A stretch of 64,000 bases of DNA, taken from NCBI GenBank assembly GCA_029168955.1, contig JAPDOI010001545.1:62001-126000 (forward strand), given 5' to 3'. This document shows positions 1 through 11,280 of this stretch, in pieces (the first letter of the stretch is position 1; every line of letters starts with the position of its first letter). The notes below the pieces were generated by a model that saw nothing but the letters and a program-made list of their open reading frames with translations, made no database searches and had not been told where the DNA came from. This DNA is from Aplectana chamaeleonis (Eukaryota; Nematoda; Chromadorea; Rhabditida; Cosmocercidae). A program made the position numbers and the translations under genes.

Positions 1-3000
1 CCGAGATGGACGCTGTCAGGTAGTCTTAGGGATAACTGAATGTTTTTTCCATTTGTTTCTCAAATCGTTGCGATTTAGATTCACAGAATGTCTAAGTGAA
101 TACGTCGGGCTGGTAGGCTCATTAAAGGAGCTGTTTGCTGAACGTGTACGAGTGTGGCAAACTTGGCAGACTGCACAACAAAGTCTGGCCAGGAAACGGG
201 AGCAGAAAGCACGGTATTGTTTTTCTTCATATCTAAATGTGGCAAAATCTCGGAAAACTTGGTATCTTGTGGAGATGAAACGGTGACATTGAAATTGGTT
301 GTTGAAAGACTTACGACTGGATCATTTCATGATGTCCCGTTTTCGGCATTGGTTCTGAGAACCTGTCACAGCCTCACTTGTACGAGAGTTCTGGCCGAGA
401 TTCGGCCGAAGAATAGCCCACCAGGATCCGCAGCGGTTCCTGGTGGGCTATTTCTCTGCTTTTCACAAAATAACTAAGAAATAGCCGGGTAATGATGAGA
501 AGTAACTAAAAATTCCCGAGACGCGACGCGGTCGTCCCCGTCTCGCCGAGCCGCCAGCGGTTGGGCAGGGCGTCCATGGACTGATTTGGCTCCGAATGCC
601 TAAAACTTGGGTGACTGAACCGATCGCGGTGTTGATATCTGAATCATGCATCAGGAATGCGTTGTACACTTCCTTGAAGAGCATTATTTCTCGGCAGTTT
701 CTAGGCCCTTTGGCGGCAACCAGCTATTTCCCCGTCATTCCTCGGCTATTGAAACTCTTCGAGTCAGGCCCCCGTCACAGTCGGCCGTAGCCAGCCTTTT
801 CGATAAGCATATCATGCCGAGCGAATGTAAACAATCCACTCGTTGTGGCCGGACTGAGCACGCCTGTGCCGCCGTGATCGATTCGCATGCAATGCATCGC
901 TCACTCAGGTTGAAATATCTTCCGATGTGGCCGGGCTAAGTCCGCCTGGTCCGTCATGATTCAGCTACGGCCGTCCCGGTCGATACGTTGGCACTGCATT
1001 GCTGACTGAGGTGGTCAACTCTCCGTTGTGGCTTGACTGAGCCGGACCCTGTGCGCTCGAGTACGCTTCCACAATCAATTGGAATGCAGCCGACTTAGTA
1101 GGGGCGGCGCAGGACGACATAGGATTACGAGGAACGAGAGAGGACGGCTCAGTCCGGCGTTCAGCCCAATATGACGGGGCCTCGCCGAAGCCAACATGGT
1201 GTGACGTGGCTGGCGCTGCAGGGGAGTGTAGTTTATATTTGCGGCGTGATGTAAGTTTATACAGATGGGGCGGCGGTATGATGGAGAGATGATTCAATGG
1301 TCTGGTTTATATTGTGGTGCAGCCATGCTGTAGCCTTGACAATGATGGTGCAGTCAGTGTTTCATCTAAAAGACCTGAGCTGGATTAGAATATAGGTTAA
1401 GTTCAGGGATGATTCCCTTTCTTTCATTCGAAAGACTGATAAAATTCCAAATTTAACCGTTCCATACGGTTAATTATCTGGTTTTAGTCCCTATACACAA
1501 AACTTGAGGATTTAGCCCGCCTTTTGCAGTTCGAATTCTTCACGGAGCCGTTTCGCTTGAATGGAATAGCCCTTTTCGAGTTCGGAACATTAGGCTGTTC
1601 TATTCAAGCGAAATCGTCCCTGCAGAATTTGAACTGCAAAAAACAGTTCAAGTCCACCGTTTTTGTGTAATGGGGCTACAACATTATTATCCTGCCGTTA
1701 GTGAAGATTTCTAAGAAGATATCTGCTGTCCTCGTAGGTGTAGCGGTTGTTTGTGTCTTTAATTCATTCAGACATTCGCTCCGTTCCTGTCAATCCATGT
1801 AATCAGTCGTTCGCAATGCTCTTCCATTACAGACTGGAATTGTCCGGAAAGAACGACAGAGCCACCGCGCTTCGGGACGAAATGGACGAAGCCGTGCGTC
1901 GTATGGATCAATTGGAGGCTGAATTCGGCGACCTCAGTAAGCTGATACGGGAAGAGGTGAGGCGGAACGCCGTTTGGGATCCTTTTTATTTTGCATTAGC
2001 TCATAATATTAAAGAAAGTTGCCTTATTGTGTTGTGTTTGAACGAGAGAATGTTCTTAGTATTATTCTGAAGGGAGACCATTGTCTTAAAAATGAGCTCA
2101 GAACTACTTTGATTTTACCTGATTTTCTGTCTTTTCAGATTGGACGCTTCGAAGTTCAGCGCCGAAACGATATGCGTCAGATGTTTATTGAATATCTAGA
2201 ATCACTTGTGCAAACGCACACGGAGGTATGCGTTATTGATTGTATTAAAGACAATTTCCTTCTGTTTGTGAATGTTTTACGCCAGCTCCGGTATTTCAGA
2301 ACACTGTGCTGGTGTTGTACAGTTAGGTCCATAGCTTGCCTTTTTAAGAAAAAGCATTTAAATCTAACCCGCGGCTGGTGCGGGCGATTTAAATCTCACC
2401 CGTGGCTGGCGGTATGGTAAGCTGATCAGCTGCGCTTCTCTCCCGGCCTTAGGCCTCTTTCAGAGTTCGATCGCTCTGCGACGCGATCGTGGGCACGGCG
2501 ACGCGACCGTCGCGTCGCTGTGGAAATCGCAGATTTTGGAAGTGTGAATGCCCAATCGCGGAAGTTGGCGACCACGCACTTTTACGTACACATTCTAATC
2601 GAAGCCTGTTTCATGTTCGCGGTGTCGCGCACTTGGCTAGTCATTTATGATAAAAAGGTGCATTGTGCTTTGCCATTTAACTTTAACTTTATTACACGCC
2701 CTTGCAGACGTGTAGAAACATAGAAAGGGCAGAAAAACAACGAAAACTTCGAGGAACTTGAAAAATGACAAGTTTCGAAAGGAAAAAGCGTAAAACGATT
2801 GATAGATCCTTTCTTGACAATGGAGGTAATTTTTGACAAGTGTTTTGAATTTAGTGAAGTTGATCGGTATCTGAACAGTATAGGGCCTTTCAGAGTGGCG
2901 TCGCTGCGAAATTCGCGGCATCGCTCCTTAGAGCGAGTGAAAAAGGGCGTGGCCTATCGATTGCCGCCGCGTCATATTGCTTTCTCAGCGTCTCTTATTT

Positions 3001-6000
3001 CTTCGCTGCCCTTTAAGTTTGATCAGAGCGCATAAACATATTGGCGTGCCACCCCTCGCGTGTTCTGCAATCTCAGATATTCTGGAATCGATCAACAAAA
3101 ACGAGTTATAGATTTTGAATAATATACCAGGAGACACTACCATCAGTAGAATCACCTTCAACTGAAAAGATTTGCATAATAGTAATGGTGTCCACAACAA
3201 AAAATATTAAACGCCATGACGAAATAAATCCTGGATGACCATTTAAATACCATGACGAAATAAATTCTGGATGACAAATCAAGTGACATGAGGAGATAAA
3301 TCCTGGATAAACAATTAAATACCATGACGAAATTTATCCTGGATGGCAAACATCTAGTGAAATAGGCAAAAAATGGTTCCACAGAGAGTTAATGGGCAGA
3401 TAGTAACGAAGGAACACTAACTAATACGAGATAGTAACGAAGGAACACTGACTAATATGAAGAAACTACAGCGACAAATAGCGACAGCGACAAAAATGGT
3501 CGAGACCATTTGCCTCGCAAAACGTCGCAACACGTCGCAGAACGTCGCTCCCAGCTCGCGCCGTCGCTCCCACTCTGAAAGCGCGACGTTCGCTCCCGTC
3601 GCGCGGCACGGTTTGCGCTGCGTAGCACCCCCCATCTCTCACCACGTCGCCGCGACAGCGAATTTTTCTGCGACGCCACTCTGAAAGGCCCTTATGACTC
3701 ATCTTCAAGTATTCCATGCCTTCTCTGAATATGGAGAAGCTGCGCCCCAAAGAGGTGCGCGGCTGACGGAATTTAAGCTTGAACCTTTCTCCCCTAGTAT
3801 TTGATTCAACCAGTTTGAAAAATGAATGAGCTTTGAGACCCAGTCTTCCAGTTATAATATTATATACCAAAATTAAATCATTTCTTTTGCGTCTGTAATG
3901 TAAAGTATCCAAATTAAGCATACGATTCCTCACTATGCCATGGGGATTACTCCTATACGTGAAGCCAAGAGACCTTATGAAGACCTTCCTTGTGAAGTTG
4001 TTTTGCACTCTTTCTAGTTTGGCAACGCAGGTTTTTTAATGAGGAAAGTAGATACAGGTACCATATTCAAGAACAGATCGAACGTAAATTTTATAGGCTG
4101 TAACCAAAAGCAATGGACCTTTAGTGTTCAGCGATTTGAACAGAAGGAAAAGTTTCTGTTCAGCTTTCGCAACAATACTATCCAAATGCTTATCAAAATT
4201 CAATTTCGAATCGACAAGAAACCCTAAATCTTTAACTAGGTTAACATGTTGGAGTATTGAACCATCGATATTGTACCCGCCTTCCGGATTAGTAGTTCTA
4301 CCCAGGTGTAGTACATGACTTTTTTGAGTGGAAAGAGGGAGAAGGTTTCGTTTAGACCATTGAACTACATTGTCAATTGTGGTCTGGATCCTAGTTTTAT
4401 TGTCACCCTCAAGTGTATCGTAGATTTTTTAATGATAATAATCATTTTATGATAATATTTGTTTTGTATTATGATTGTTTTGCCTACTTATACTGATTTT
4501 GCCTGAATCAACGTGAAAAAAAGAGGAATTTGAACGAGGACATATGAAGCGGTCGCCGCGATCGGTCGCGTCGCCGTGCACTGCATGGCGACGCGATCTG
4601 GCCATCTCAGTCGCCCAATCGCGCGATTGGGCGACTTTTCCCGCGATCTTGTCTGAAAGGCCGGCGACAAGATCGCGCGACGCGACCAGATCGATACACA
4701 GTGTTTTCATTCGGTCGCGTCGCAGAGCGATCGAACTCTGAAAGAGGCCTTAAGCGGGCCGGCGCTCGCGACCAACCTCGCTAGCCGCGGGTGAAACTTA
4801 GATGTTTTTTTTTCTTGAGGAGGGAAGCCGCGAACCTAACTAATGATATAGCCATTTGTACCGATAATCCGTGCTCAAAAGTTTCTGAACGCTTCATTTC
4901 AGAAACTGATATTTCGGAGGTAAAAACAATATTTATCAAGAAATTTTGATGTGTTCCAAAAATTGTTTTCGGATTTCGCTCAAAACTTTCTTAGGAGTTA
5001 CTTGGGGTGCTTGTTAGGAATCTAAGGTCCACTTGTTGTTTTTTTCTAATGTATTTGGCTGATTCGGGCAAGAGCTCCCCACTAGGGGGAAATTCGCTGG
5101 TCAGAGGCGATTCTTTGTGATATACAGAATGCTTTGCACCAAATCCTCACCAAAAGGGTCTTTTGGACAGCACAACACGAATCTGTAATAAGTTTATCGA
5201 TTTTTTGTTGGATTGCGGTATGTAACGGTGGGTGGACGGTAGTATCGTCGCAGTCTCCGTTTTAGCTCAAGATTTCTCTGTGGGGGAGCTCTGGACGCCG
5301 AAACGAATTCGGGATTCATTGGTAGATTTTCCATTTCTCAACTCTTAGGTACTCGCAACCAGTATGTACAAAAAGACACTTTACACGAAAAACTACATTG
5401 TAAGTTACGTCAGTTAAAAGATATTGTGTCTACCGTAGCCTACAGTTACTCTCCGAATTGTGCCAAGCGGACCTCAGATTCGTGTTAAGCGCCCTTGTTA
5501 AGTCTCAGTTGAAAGTTTTGAGCTAAATCCGGATATTCCTTTCTGAACACTCTGAAAAGATACTAGCTACTATACATTGGATCCGACTCATTCCGGAAAA
5601 GGGCAAAACCTGTTTTTTTTTTCATCGTCAACCCAAGGCTTGAAGAAATTTTTTTTCGATCGAAACTCATAACATTAATGCGAGGACAAATTTGATCTTG
5701 AGTGCTCGTAAAAAACAGTGGTTTGAAATGATTAGAATATCCGAAAATAATTGGATATTTTAGAATTTCTTGTCACAGAATCTCCTAGCTACTTAAAAAT
5801 TGAGATCATTCTGCCTCTTTAGTCCAGATTCATCTATACGTAAACCTTTGAGTTCAGGTGAAAGCAGAAAAGAGCGATTTCAGCGGGACAGGGGGTTCTC
5901 TACACACCGAGGGAGGAGTTGTCCCACCTTTTGCGGCTCTAATTCCACTCGGGACCACTTCGCTCGCGTTTAGCGACGTGACGTCTCAAACTGCAAAAAC

Positions 6001-9000
6001 GGGACAACTCCTCTCCCGGTGTGTAGAGGGCCCTTCTTCCGATTTTTGCAATTATCATCAATGAGTTGGATTGAATGTATAGTGTCTACCGTCACCAAAG
6101 CCATGAAAACGCCTTTTTTGCCCCGGGGAATTTATAAAATTTCAAGCGTAAACTATTGATGTAACTACGAAAACATGGTTCTGCAAACCATTGGGCAGGT
6201 ATAAAACAGTCCCTACTAAGTTGTTTTTATCCCAGGAGTTTTTTTTTGACATCGGTCTTCGAAACCAGTTTTGAGGAGGCTGGTTTATCTTTTTTGTGTC
6301 TTCCGTCTACCAGTACGATTTTAACGGGAATATGCGTTTAAAGTCAAAGTGAAAATTTAATTTCGATTACCCCTTGAAACATTTGGAGAGAAGCTCAGAA
6401 AAATCAAAACAAGTTACTTGTAATATAGATGTAACTTACTTGAATGTCTCAAGTAACTTACATTTATATTACATGTAACATACATTTATATTACATGTAA
6501 CTTACATTTATATTACATGTAAGTTACACCAATGTTACATGTAACTTACATTCGAATTTTCACTATGTGTGGCCATCACGTGACGCAGAAGACACGCGAC
6601 GCAGAGAGTGCGTCCCAGACCACACACTACGCAACGAAATGCTGTGCACGGCCTTCCCTGCTGGTGGGGGGTCAAGTACCTCAAACTTCGGTAATTGAAC
6701 CAACAGGAACGCCAGTCTTAAGCCTGACCCCGCGAGTGCGTCGTACATCCCCCTGGTAAACATCTTATACGCCGATTTAAGTTTTATATTGTGCCATTTA
6801 AGTTACATGTAACATATCGGAGGCGCACTTCACGCAGTGTCTTCTCAGAAATCGAAAACAAGTTACTTGTAACATATCTAAGCGTATGTAAGTTACTTGC
6901 GACTTATCTCAAGTCATTTAAGTTACTTGTAACATATCTAAGCTGGTGTAAGTTACTTGCGACTTATCTCAAGTCATTTAAGTTACATGTAACATATTGT
7001 GGCGCACCCCACGCAGTATCCCGCCGATATGTTACATGTAACTTAAATAACCTGAGATAAGTCGCAAGTAACTTACATCGGCTCAGATATGTTACAAGTA
7101 ACTTGTTTTCGGCCTTTTATGTTACAAGTAACTTGTTTTCATTTTTCTGAGAGGGGTGACACTAGCTGAGACTTGTGTAGAATAGATCAGGCGGATGGAG
7201 AGCAGTGCCTTAAGGAACTTACAATAGTTAAGTCCGTGCCGTGTTTCCTCCTCAAGAGAAAACATTCAAATCTAACCCGCGGCTGGCGCGGTCGATTTAA
7301 ATCTCGTCGGCGGCTGGCTGGTGATTACCAACCAGTCGCCGGTGAGATTTAAACCGCCCGCGGGTTAGATTTAAATGTTTTTCTTGAGGAAACAAGCCAT
7401 GGACCTAACCATATGTATAGCTTTCTTGGTCTGGGGCGGCATGCATGAACGCTTATGAGGAGGTCAGGTCAGGGAGCCGCTCTGCGTTCTACATGCGAAG
7501 CGTCGAGCCAGAGTTGACCCGAAAAACGTGCCGTCCCCTCTGCGTAAAGACGCAACCTCACGGCGCACGGTGAAATCCCCGCCTAACTGCTGTTTTTTTA
7601 TATTTTGATCGTGCTTAACCTCTATCATTTCTGATTTCTCCTTTATAGTTAATTAGTTTATAAATAACTCACCCGTTTGTTTTAGTATTTCGTAGAAAAA
7701 AAGCCGTTCGTTTCTACGAAATAGCCAAACGAAGATAAGTTAAAGTTCGAAAAATAGCTGTTAGGCGAGGGGTTCGCTGTACGTACTGAGGTTGCGTCCG
7801 AACGTTAAGGGGACGGCATGTTTTTCGGGTCACCTCTAGATTGACGGTCCGCACGTAATACGCGGAGCGGCTCCCTGACCTCCTCATAAGCGTTCATGCA
7901 TGCCGCCGCTGTTATGTAGGAAGCGGGTGGAGAAGGGATCTACCATCTCAGGCGATTCTCGGCCCCGAGCCGCACCGAACAGGAATCAGAGCCGCCTGAC
8001 AGTTCGGCTCGTTCTCCCAATCTCCGGGCCGCTGCTGTTGCTGTTCGGGCAAACCGGAGCGGCCCGGACAGCAACAGCAGTGGTCAGGAAACCAACAGCA
8101 GTGGCCCGGGCAGCAACCGAAGCCGACTCGCAGATTGGGAACACCAGCCGAACTCTCAGGCGGCTCGGGGCCGAGAATCGCCTGAGATGCTGCACTCCTC
8201 CCACCACAATGGCCCACTGCCAGTGTCTTCAAAGGTGAACAGGCTTTACCCTTGTTTGACTCAGAAGCTGGCGTGAGGTTTATCCGCTTTAACTTAGTTA
8301 CTCCGTGAGAATCTGATGAGTTTTGGCCTAGTTTTTTCTGCCCAAAGGCAGCATACATGCTCGCAAAGGTGGCGAAAGGAGCGACACGAAAAAAGTCGTA
8401 TAGTTGGAAGCATTACACATGCGCCAAAATGACCTTACATGAGCAATAAATTTGAGGGTGTTCGTATTGAAGAGGCGGAGTTTGGCAAAAAAAGGCGGCG
8501 CCCCGACGCTGGTGGCTTAAGGTGGCTCAATTACGGGCTTTTGTCTCTTTTATGGCGCCTTTGATGACGTAGGCGTTCTAATACAGGCCGCGTGGGTCTA
8601 TTGTCACGCTGCCAGAACCTGCGGCCTATCGATCGCGCCCTGGGTTTTGCGGTATTCCGTGCGAGTTTCGTCAAAATGAGCGTCAACGCGACACGGTTCG
8701 GCTGGGCCAGAGAAATGAGGCGCGTCAGAGAAGTAGAGAGTGGTCTGTGACTAGTCGAAGTGTTCTCCAGTCATCGCAGTCCGCCCCCCCCCTTTTGCGC
8801 CAGCGCATTCAGAGGTTTGGGCACCTCAAGAGCATCACCTCAAGAAATTAACCATCAGACTTATTTGGTTGCCTGAGAACTCGATCCCGCCGGGCTACAG
8901 TGACATCATAACTCGATGTTTCATCCATCCCAAACTGCACACCAACCCGGGGTTTCCTTTCTCTGCCAAAATCGGCAAAGTACGTGACTCGGTGGCTTCA

Positions 9001-10005
9001 TATTCCACAAAAGGTCGGACTCCAGGAAGAGCTCATCTGGCAGATATCGGAATGCCTGAAATCGCGGCGGGTACGAGTTGTCATAGAATCGGATCGTGCA
9101 CAATCATCTGCTCGCGGGTAAAACAAGCCCTAGTTAGTACATCACATTAGTACCTTGAGTGGAATTTAAGGCCACCCTAAACTGTTAGGTTGATGCAAAA
9201 GTTTCCGGACTTTTCACGACATTGAATAAAAAACATTTATTTCAAAAACAAACAAGGCTCACCCAACAAAATAATATCCATTACATTCAAGGATCCTTCG
9301 CCACCGATTGGGCAGATCATGAATTCCCGACGCATAGAGCTTTGGCTGTATCGAGTCGAAGTGTTCTTCTAAGGCCAGTATGACTTGGTCATCGTTGGTG
9401 AACTGTTTTCCATCCAGGAAGTGCTGCATCGAGCGGAACAGACGGTAGTCGGAAGGGGCAAGATTTGGGCGATATGAAGGGTGAGGAAGAACTTCCCAGC
9501 CCAGGTCCAGCAGCTTCTGTCGGGTAATGCGAGATACGTCTGGCCGGGCATTGTCATGAAGAAGACGAACAGAAACTGCTGAACCTGGGCTGGGAAGTTC
9601 TTCCTAACCCTCCATAAAGCCTAGATATTGCCCCCTCCGACTACCATCTGTTCCGCTCGATGCAGCACTTCCTGGATGGAAAGCAGTTCACTAACGATAA
9701 CGAAGTCAAAATGGTCTCAGAAGAATACCTCGATTCGAAATAGCCAGAGTTGTACGCGTCGGGAATTCATGACCTGCCCAATAGTTGGCGAAGGATCCTT
9801 GAATGTGATGGAAATTGTTATGTTGGGTGAGCCTTGTTTGTTTCTGAAATGAACATTTTTTATTCAAAGTCGTGAAAAGTCCGGAAACTTGTGCATCAAC
9901 CTAATAGTTGTGGATTGTTGTTTTATTTATTTTAAATTCTGCTCTTTTTAGATGCTAGAAGTTTGGGAGAAGTTCGAACCTGAAACGCGCTCCATTGTGG
10001 CTTGA
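1..10005 (+). CDS. snx-1: Sorting nexin 1/2-type SNX-BAR protein, 3' part of gene (partial at window start)
   Basis: Exons: 87-213, 1833-1956, 2139-2225 and 9952-10005 (TGA at 10003-10005). A short piece at 1-19, with donor at 20, probably belongs too. Introns start GT and end AG; exon phases join cleanly, the 213/1833 junction making an Arg codon. The spliced part encodes about 136 residues of the C-terminal BAR domain. Visible motifs are LSEYVGL, RVWQTWQTAQ, KREQKAR, IREE-IGRFE, FIEYLESLVQT and a terminal VWEKFEPETRSIVA. The last two correspond to the ending of animal SNX1/SNX2 (YLE-LVQT and the tail YWEAFLPEAKAI). Known role of the family: the membrane-bending SNX-BAR subunit working with retromer in endosome-to-Golgi sorting. 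PX domain and N terminus lie upstream of the window. The last intron is 7,726 bp and holds many mobile elements, yet the 18-codon final exon is intact. Family call is strong; the orthologue name is inferred. Confidence 0.85.
767..1181. mobile_element. PIF/Harbinger-like MITE, GGCCCCCGTC family
   Basis: Left end GGCCCCCGTCACAGTCGG is matched by an inverted ATGACGGGGCC at the right end. Flanks are TCA (764-766) and TCG (1182-1184), close to a 3-bp duplication. The same terminal sequence occurs at 27053 and 50789, where the duplication is perfect. No transposase is encoded. Internal sequence is shared with repeats near 16.4-17.0 and 19.7-20.15 kb. Confidence 0.65.
1486..1678. mobile_element. Hairpin MITE
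   Basis: The left arm (tagtccctatacacaaaac, then ttttgcagttcgaattc) is mirrored by the right arm (gaatttgaactgcaaaa, then gtgtaatggggcta). A second hairpin lies inside around the paired gcttgaatgg and ctattcaagc. It lies wholly in the snx-1 intron; no coding capacity. Confidence 0.6.
2883..3693. mobile_element. Element 'C', GGGCCTTTCAGAG termini
   Basis: Left end GGGCCTTTCAGAGTGGCGTC and right end complementary to it (gacgccactctgaaaggccc) frame 0.8 kb. Flanks ATA and TTA suggest a degraded 3-bp duplication. It interrupts the LINE remnant between its KMSH and its FKTLVKNYL segments. The termini resemble element B, so both may have used the same transposase. The interior has GC-rich stretches and a short tandem repeat. 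Confidence 0.7.
3211..3350. repeat. Short tandem repeat, about 40-bp unit, four copies
   Basis: The unit contains ccatgacgaaataaatcctg followed by gatgaccatttaaat, repeated with substitutions. It lies inside element C. Confidence 0.6.
4841..6393. other. AT-rich intronic stretch with one hairpin
   Basis: No coding sequence supported. A hairpin at 5895-6030 pairs tctctacacaccgaggg with the complementary cccggtgtgtagaggg and gagttgtccc with gggacaactc. The rest gives no recognisable family. Confidence 0.5.
5895..6030. repeat. Hairpin repeat, about 136 bp
   Basis: Arms 5895-5926 and 6001-6030 are near-perfect inverted copies. Probably a small MITE; no duplication identified. Confidence 0.55.
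6394..7151. mobile_element. TTACTTGTAAC-palindrome MITE, copy 1
   Basis: Terminal inverted repeat: CTCAGAAAAATC then aaaacaagttacttgtaa at the left, its complement at the right ending CTGAG at 7151. The interior repeats short palindromes such as ttacatgtaa and ttacttgtaa many times around a GC-rich core (about 6565-6770). A second copy in the opposite orientation lies at 43976-44787 with the same core. Confidence 0.7.
7227..7409. mobile_element. Hairpin MITE 'A', intact copy
   Basis: Left arm GTTAAGTCCGTGCC and aaatctaacccgcgg, right arm ccgcgggttagatttaaatg and ggacctaac. It is the unsplit homologue of the element at 2322-4840. Confidence 0.7.
7436..7906. mobile_element. MITE with long inverted ends, GCGGCATGCATGAACG
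   Basis: Left end gcggcatgcatgaacgctta then tgaggaggtcagg, right end its complement (cctgacctcctcataagcg and catgcatgccgc). Inner parts also pair (cgtgccgtcccc with ggggacggcatg). About 470 bp, non-coding, inside the snx-1 intron. Confidence 0.7.
7947..8186. mobile_element. GGCCCCGAGCC hairpin MITE, copy 1
   Basis: Termini CTCAGGCGATTCTCGGCCCC and the inverted complement ending at 8186. A central part is rich in CAG/CTG (ctgctgttgctgttc and cagcaacagcag). Related copies at 10272-10508 and 11281-11430. Confidence 0.7.
8187..9184. other. Intronic stretch without recognised content
   Basis: No gene or clear inverted repeat found. A sequence near 8935-8990 (accaacccggggtttcc) resembles part of the repeat at 19.0-19.3 kb, so this is probably old repeat debris. 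Confidence 0.45.
9185..9904. mobile_element. Palindromic pair of mariner 3' halves
   Basis: Both ends are the same mariner terminus (TTAGGTTGATGC at 9185, complement ending 9904). The minus half (9185-9576) encodes HDNARPDVSRITRQK, LGWEVLPHP, LAPSDYRLF and a final GYYFVG. HD and the D of APSD are separated by 34 residues, which fits the DD34D mariner class. The plus half (about 9577-9904) is a second, decayed copy with stop codons. The arms form a stem of about 325 bp around a 65-bp loop carrying the HDNARP region. The transposase N terminus is absent, so it cannot be autonomous. Confidence 0.85.
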
Positions 10006-11280
10006 GCTGACATTTACAATATTCGCTAGACAGCGGAGGTTGGCCTCTGTTTGGGATTTTCAGCATTTCATAGTACTGATTTCTCTCATTTCAGTACCAT
10101 CCCGACATTCAGATAGCATTCCGCCATGTTTCATCGACATCAGTTTTGTAATATATCATTAATGTGTTCTTTATTTTTCTGAGAGCTGTTGTTATTAATT
10201 TATAATGTATTGGTGCTGTTTTATTAAGTAACGATCATCATCAGTTGACTCCAAGACGAACTCGATACATGCTCAGGCGATTCTCGGCCCCGAGCCGCCT
10301 GACTGCTCCGCTAGTTCTTGCAATCTGATGGTCGGCTTGTGTTGATGTCCGTACTCCTCCAGTTCGCCCAAACAGCTGCAGCAGTAGCCTAGAAGACAAC
10401 AACAGTGGCCCGGACAGCAACAGGAGCCGACCAGCAGATTGGGGAACGAGTCGATCTGTCGGGCGATTCCCATTCCTGTTCGGTGCGGCTCGGGGCCGAG
10501 AATCGCCCATGTGGTTTCGCATCGGGCTATTTATTAGGGTAGTGAAAACGATGGTGATAAAATGCCTAAGTTTCCAAGAGTTTTCTCTCGTTGACTGGAT
10601 GTATCAACTTCTTGAGAGAGATTATCAATGTTGTGCAAGTTTTCTGCTTTTTCGTTGGTGAGATACCTGCTGTGATTCTATTGGCCTCTTCTTATTTCTG
10701 TCCTCTTCTAGTTACATATACATTTTAATGTCAATGTGAGAGTCTTGAATGATCGCTTCTTACGGAGAGTAGAGCTGTTCGCAGTTTTTAATGTGTCAAA
10801 TTTCTACAATTGTGATGATAATGTTCTATTTTTAGTGGATTTCTGCAGATCATAAGACTAATTTATAGTTTTGTTTAATGTATTTTATTAAGCACCGCAC
10901 AGTTTTGTAAATTATATGCATGAATAAATTATGTTTTTTCGGAAGTGGCTGTGGTTATTTCAATATCGTTCAAAGGCAGAGTTCTCGATCAAAATAGTTT
11001 TCGAGCTTTTACCGGAAATCAGAAGGTCCGAGGCCTCTTGCAGGAACAAAGTTAGAAAAATGGACAGACACGAGCTGCAACTAGCCTTAAAATGCCTTAA
11101 ATCATGTGGCGTCTCCGCCACGCCCACTTCTTCAAGGCCTCCGTGGAATTGGGCGGGACTTGCACGCTGCATCAAAGTTCTGTGGCCATTTAGTGCTATT
11201 TTTTTGCTAGTTTTCAGCAGGTTTTCTACATTTCTCGGGTGAAACTTGTAGTTTGTTTTTATCACGAACACTGTCTGTAG
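10006..11280. other. snx-1 3' flank
   Basis: Follows the snx-1 stop. The first AATAAA noticed is at 10923-10928, rather distant for a nematode 3'UTR, so the true end is uncertain. Contains the MITE at 10272-10508. No other gene is supported. Confidence 0.4.
10272..10508. mobile_element. GGCCCCGAGCC hairpin MITE, copy 2
   Basis: CTCAGGCGATTCTCGGCCCC at the left and the complement (cggggccgagaatcgcc) at the right. The centre has gcagcagtagcc and caacaacagtgg, like copy 1. If the distal AATAAA is used, it lies in the snx-1 3'UTR. Confidence 0.7.

Larger units (their letters stand above)
214..1832 (+). other. snx-1 intron, 1.6 kb
   Basis: Non-coding between two solid snx-1 exons. It contains one PIF-like MITE (767-1181) and one hairpin (1486-1678). 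A segment at about 590-700, with the string aaacttgggt followed by ctgaaccg, resembles segments near 6680-6750 and 22700-22790, so it is a dispersed repeat. Nothing else is recognisable. Confidence 0.6.
2640..4430 (-). pseudogene. CR1-like LINE reverse-transcriptase remnant, interrupted
   Basis: Read on the minus strand from about 4430 down, the translation shows typical C-terminal LINE motifs: NVVQWSKRNLLPLSTQKS, KDLGFLVDSKLNFDKHL, AYKIYVRSVLEYGT, then after a stop LERVQNNFTRKVF and LHYRRKRNDLILVYNI. Element C (2883-3693) interrupts it. Beyond C the end of the protein resumes (INFTKFKTLVKNYL), followed by TGTAATAAAG. The endonuclease and the catalytic YADD-type part are missing. It has a stop codon and is 5'-truncated, so it is a dead fragment. 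Clade assignment is by motif only. Confidence 0.75.
2452..4749. mobile_element. PIF/Harbinger-like element 'B' with TTA duplication
   Basis: Inverted termini GGCCTCTTTCAGAGTTCGAT (left) and its complement ending at 4749 are flanked by TTA at 2449-2451 and 4750-4752. Subterminal sequence is rich in gcgacgcgat-type motifs on both sides. A 3-bp TTA target and GGCC termini fit PIF/Harbinger. It carries a LINE fragment, so it is non-autonomous in its present form. Confidence 0.75.
2322..4840. mobile_element. Hairpin MITE 'A', split by a nested insertion
   Basis: Left arm GTTAGGTCCATAGC followed by aaatctaacccgcggctgg (2322-2430) is mirrored by ctagccgcgggtgaaac and cgaacctaac at 4775-4840. An unsplit copy is at 7227-7409. 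Removing the insertion at 2452-4749 leaves a MITE of about 220 bp. It is the outermost layer of a stack of insertions in the last snx-1 intron. Confidence 0.7.

Noticed and set aside
8100..8200. Glutamine-repeat protein from CAG tracts
   Set aside because: CAG tracts belong to the MITE at 7947-8186, whose other copies break the frame.
10931..11242. 103-codon open frame downstream of snx-1
   Set aside because: A frame of similar length is open on the other strand and no motif is recognisable; probably chance.
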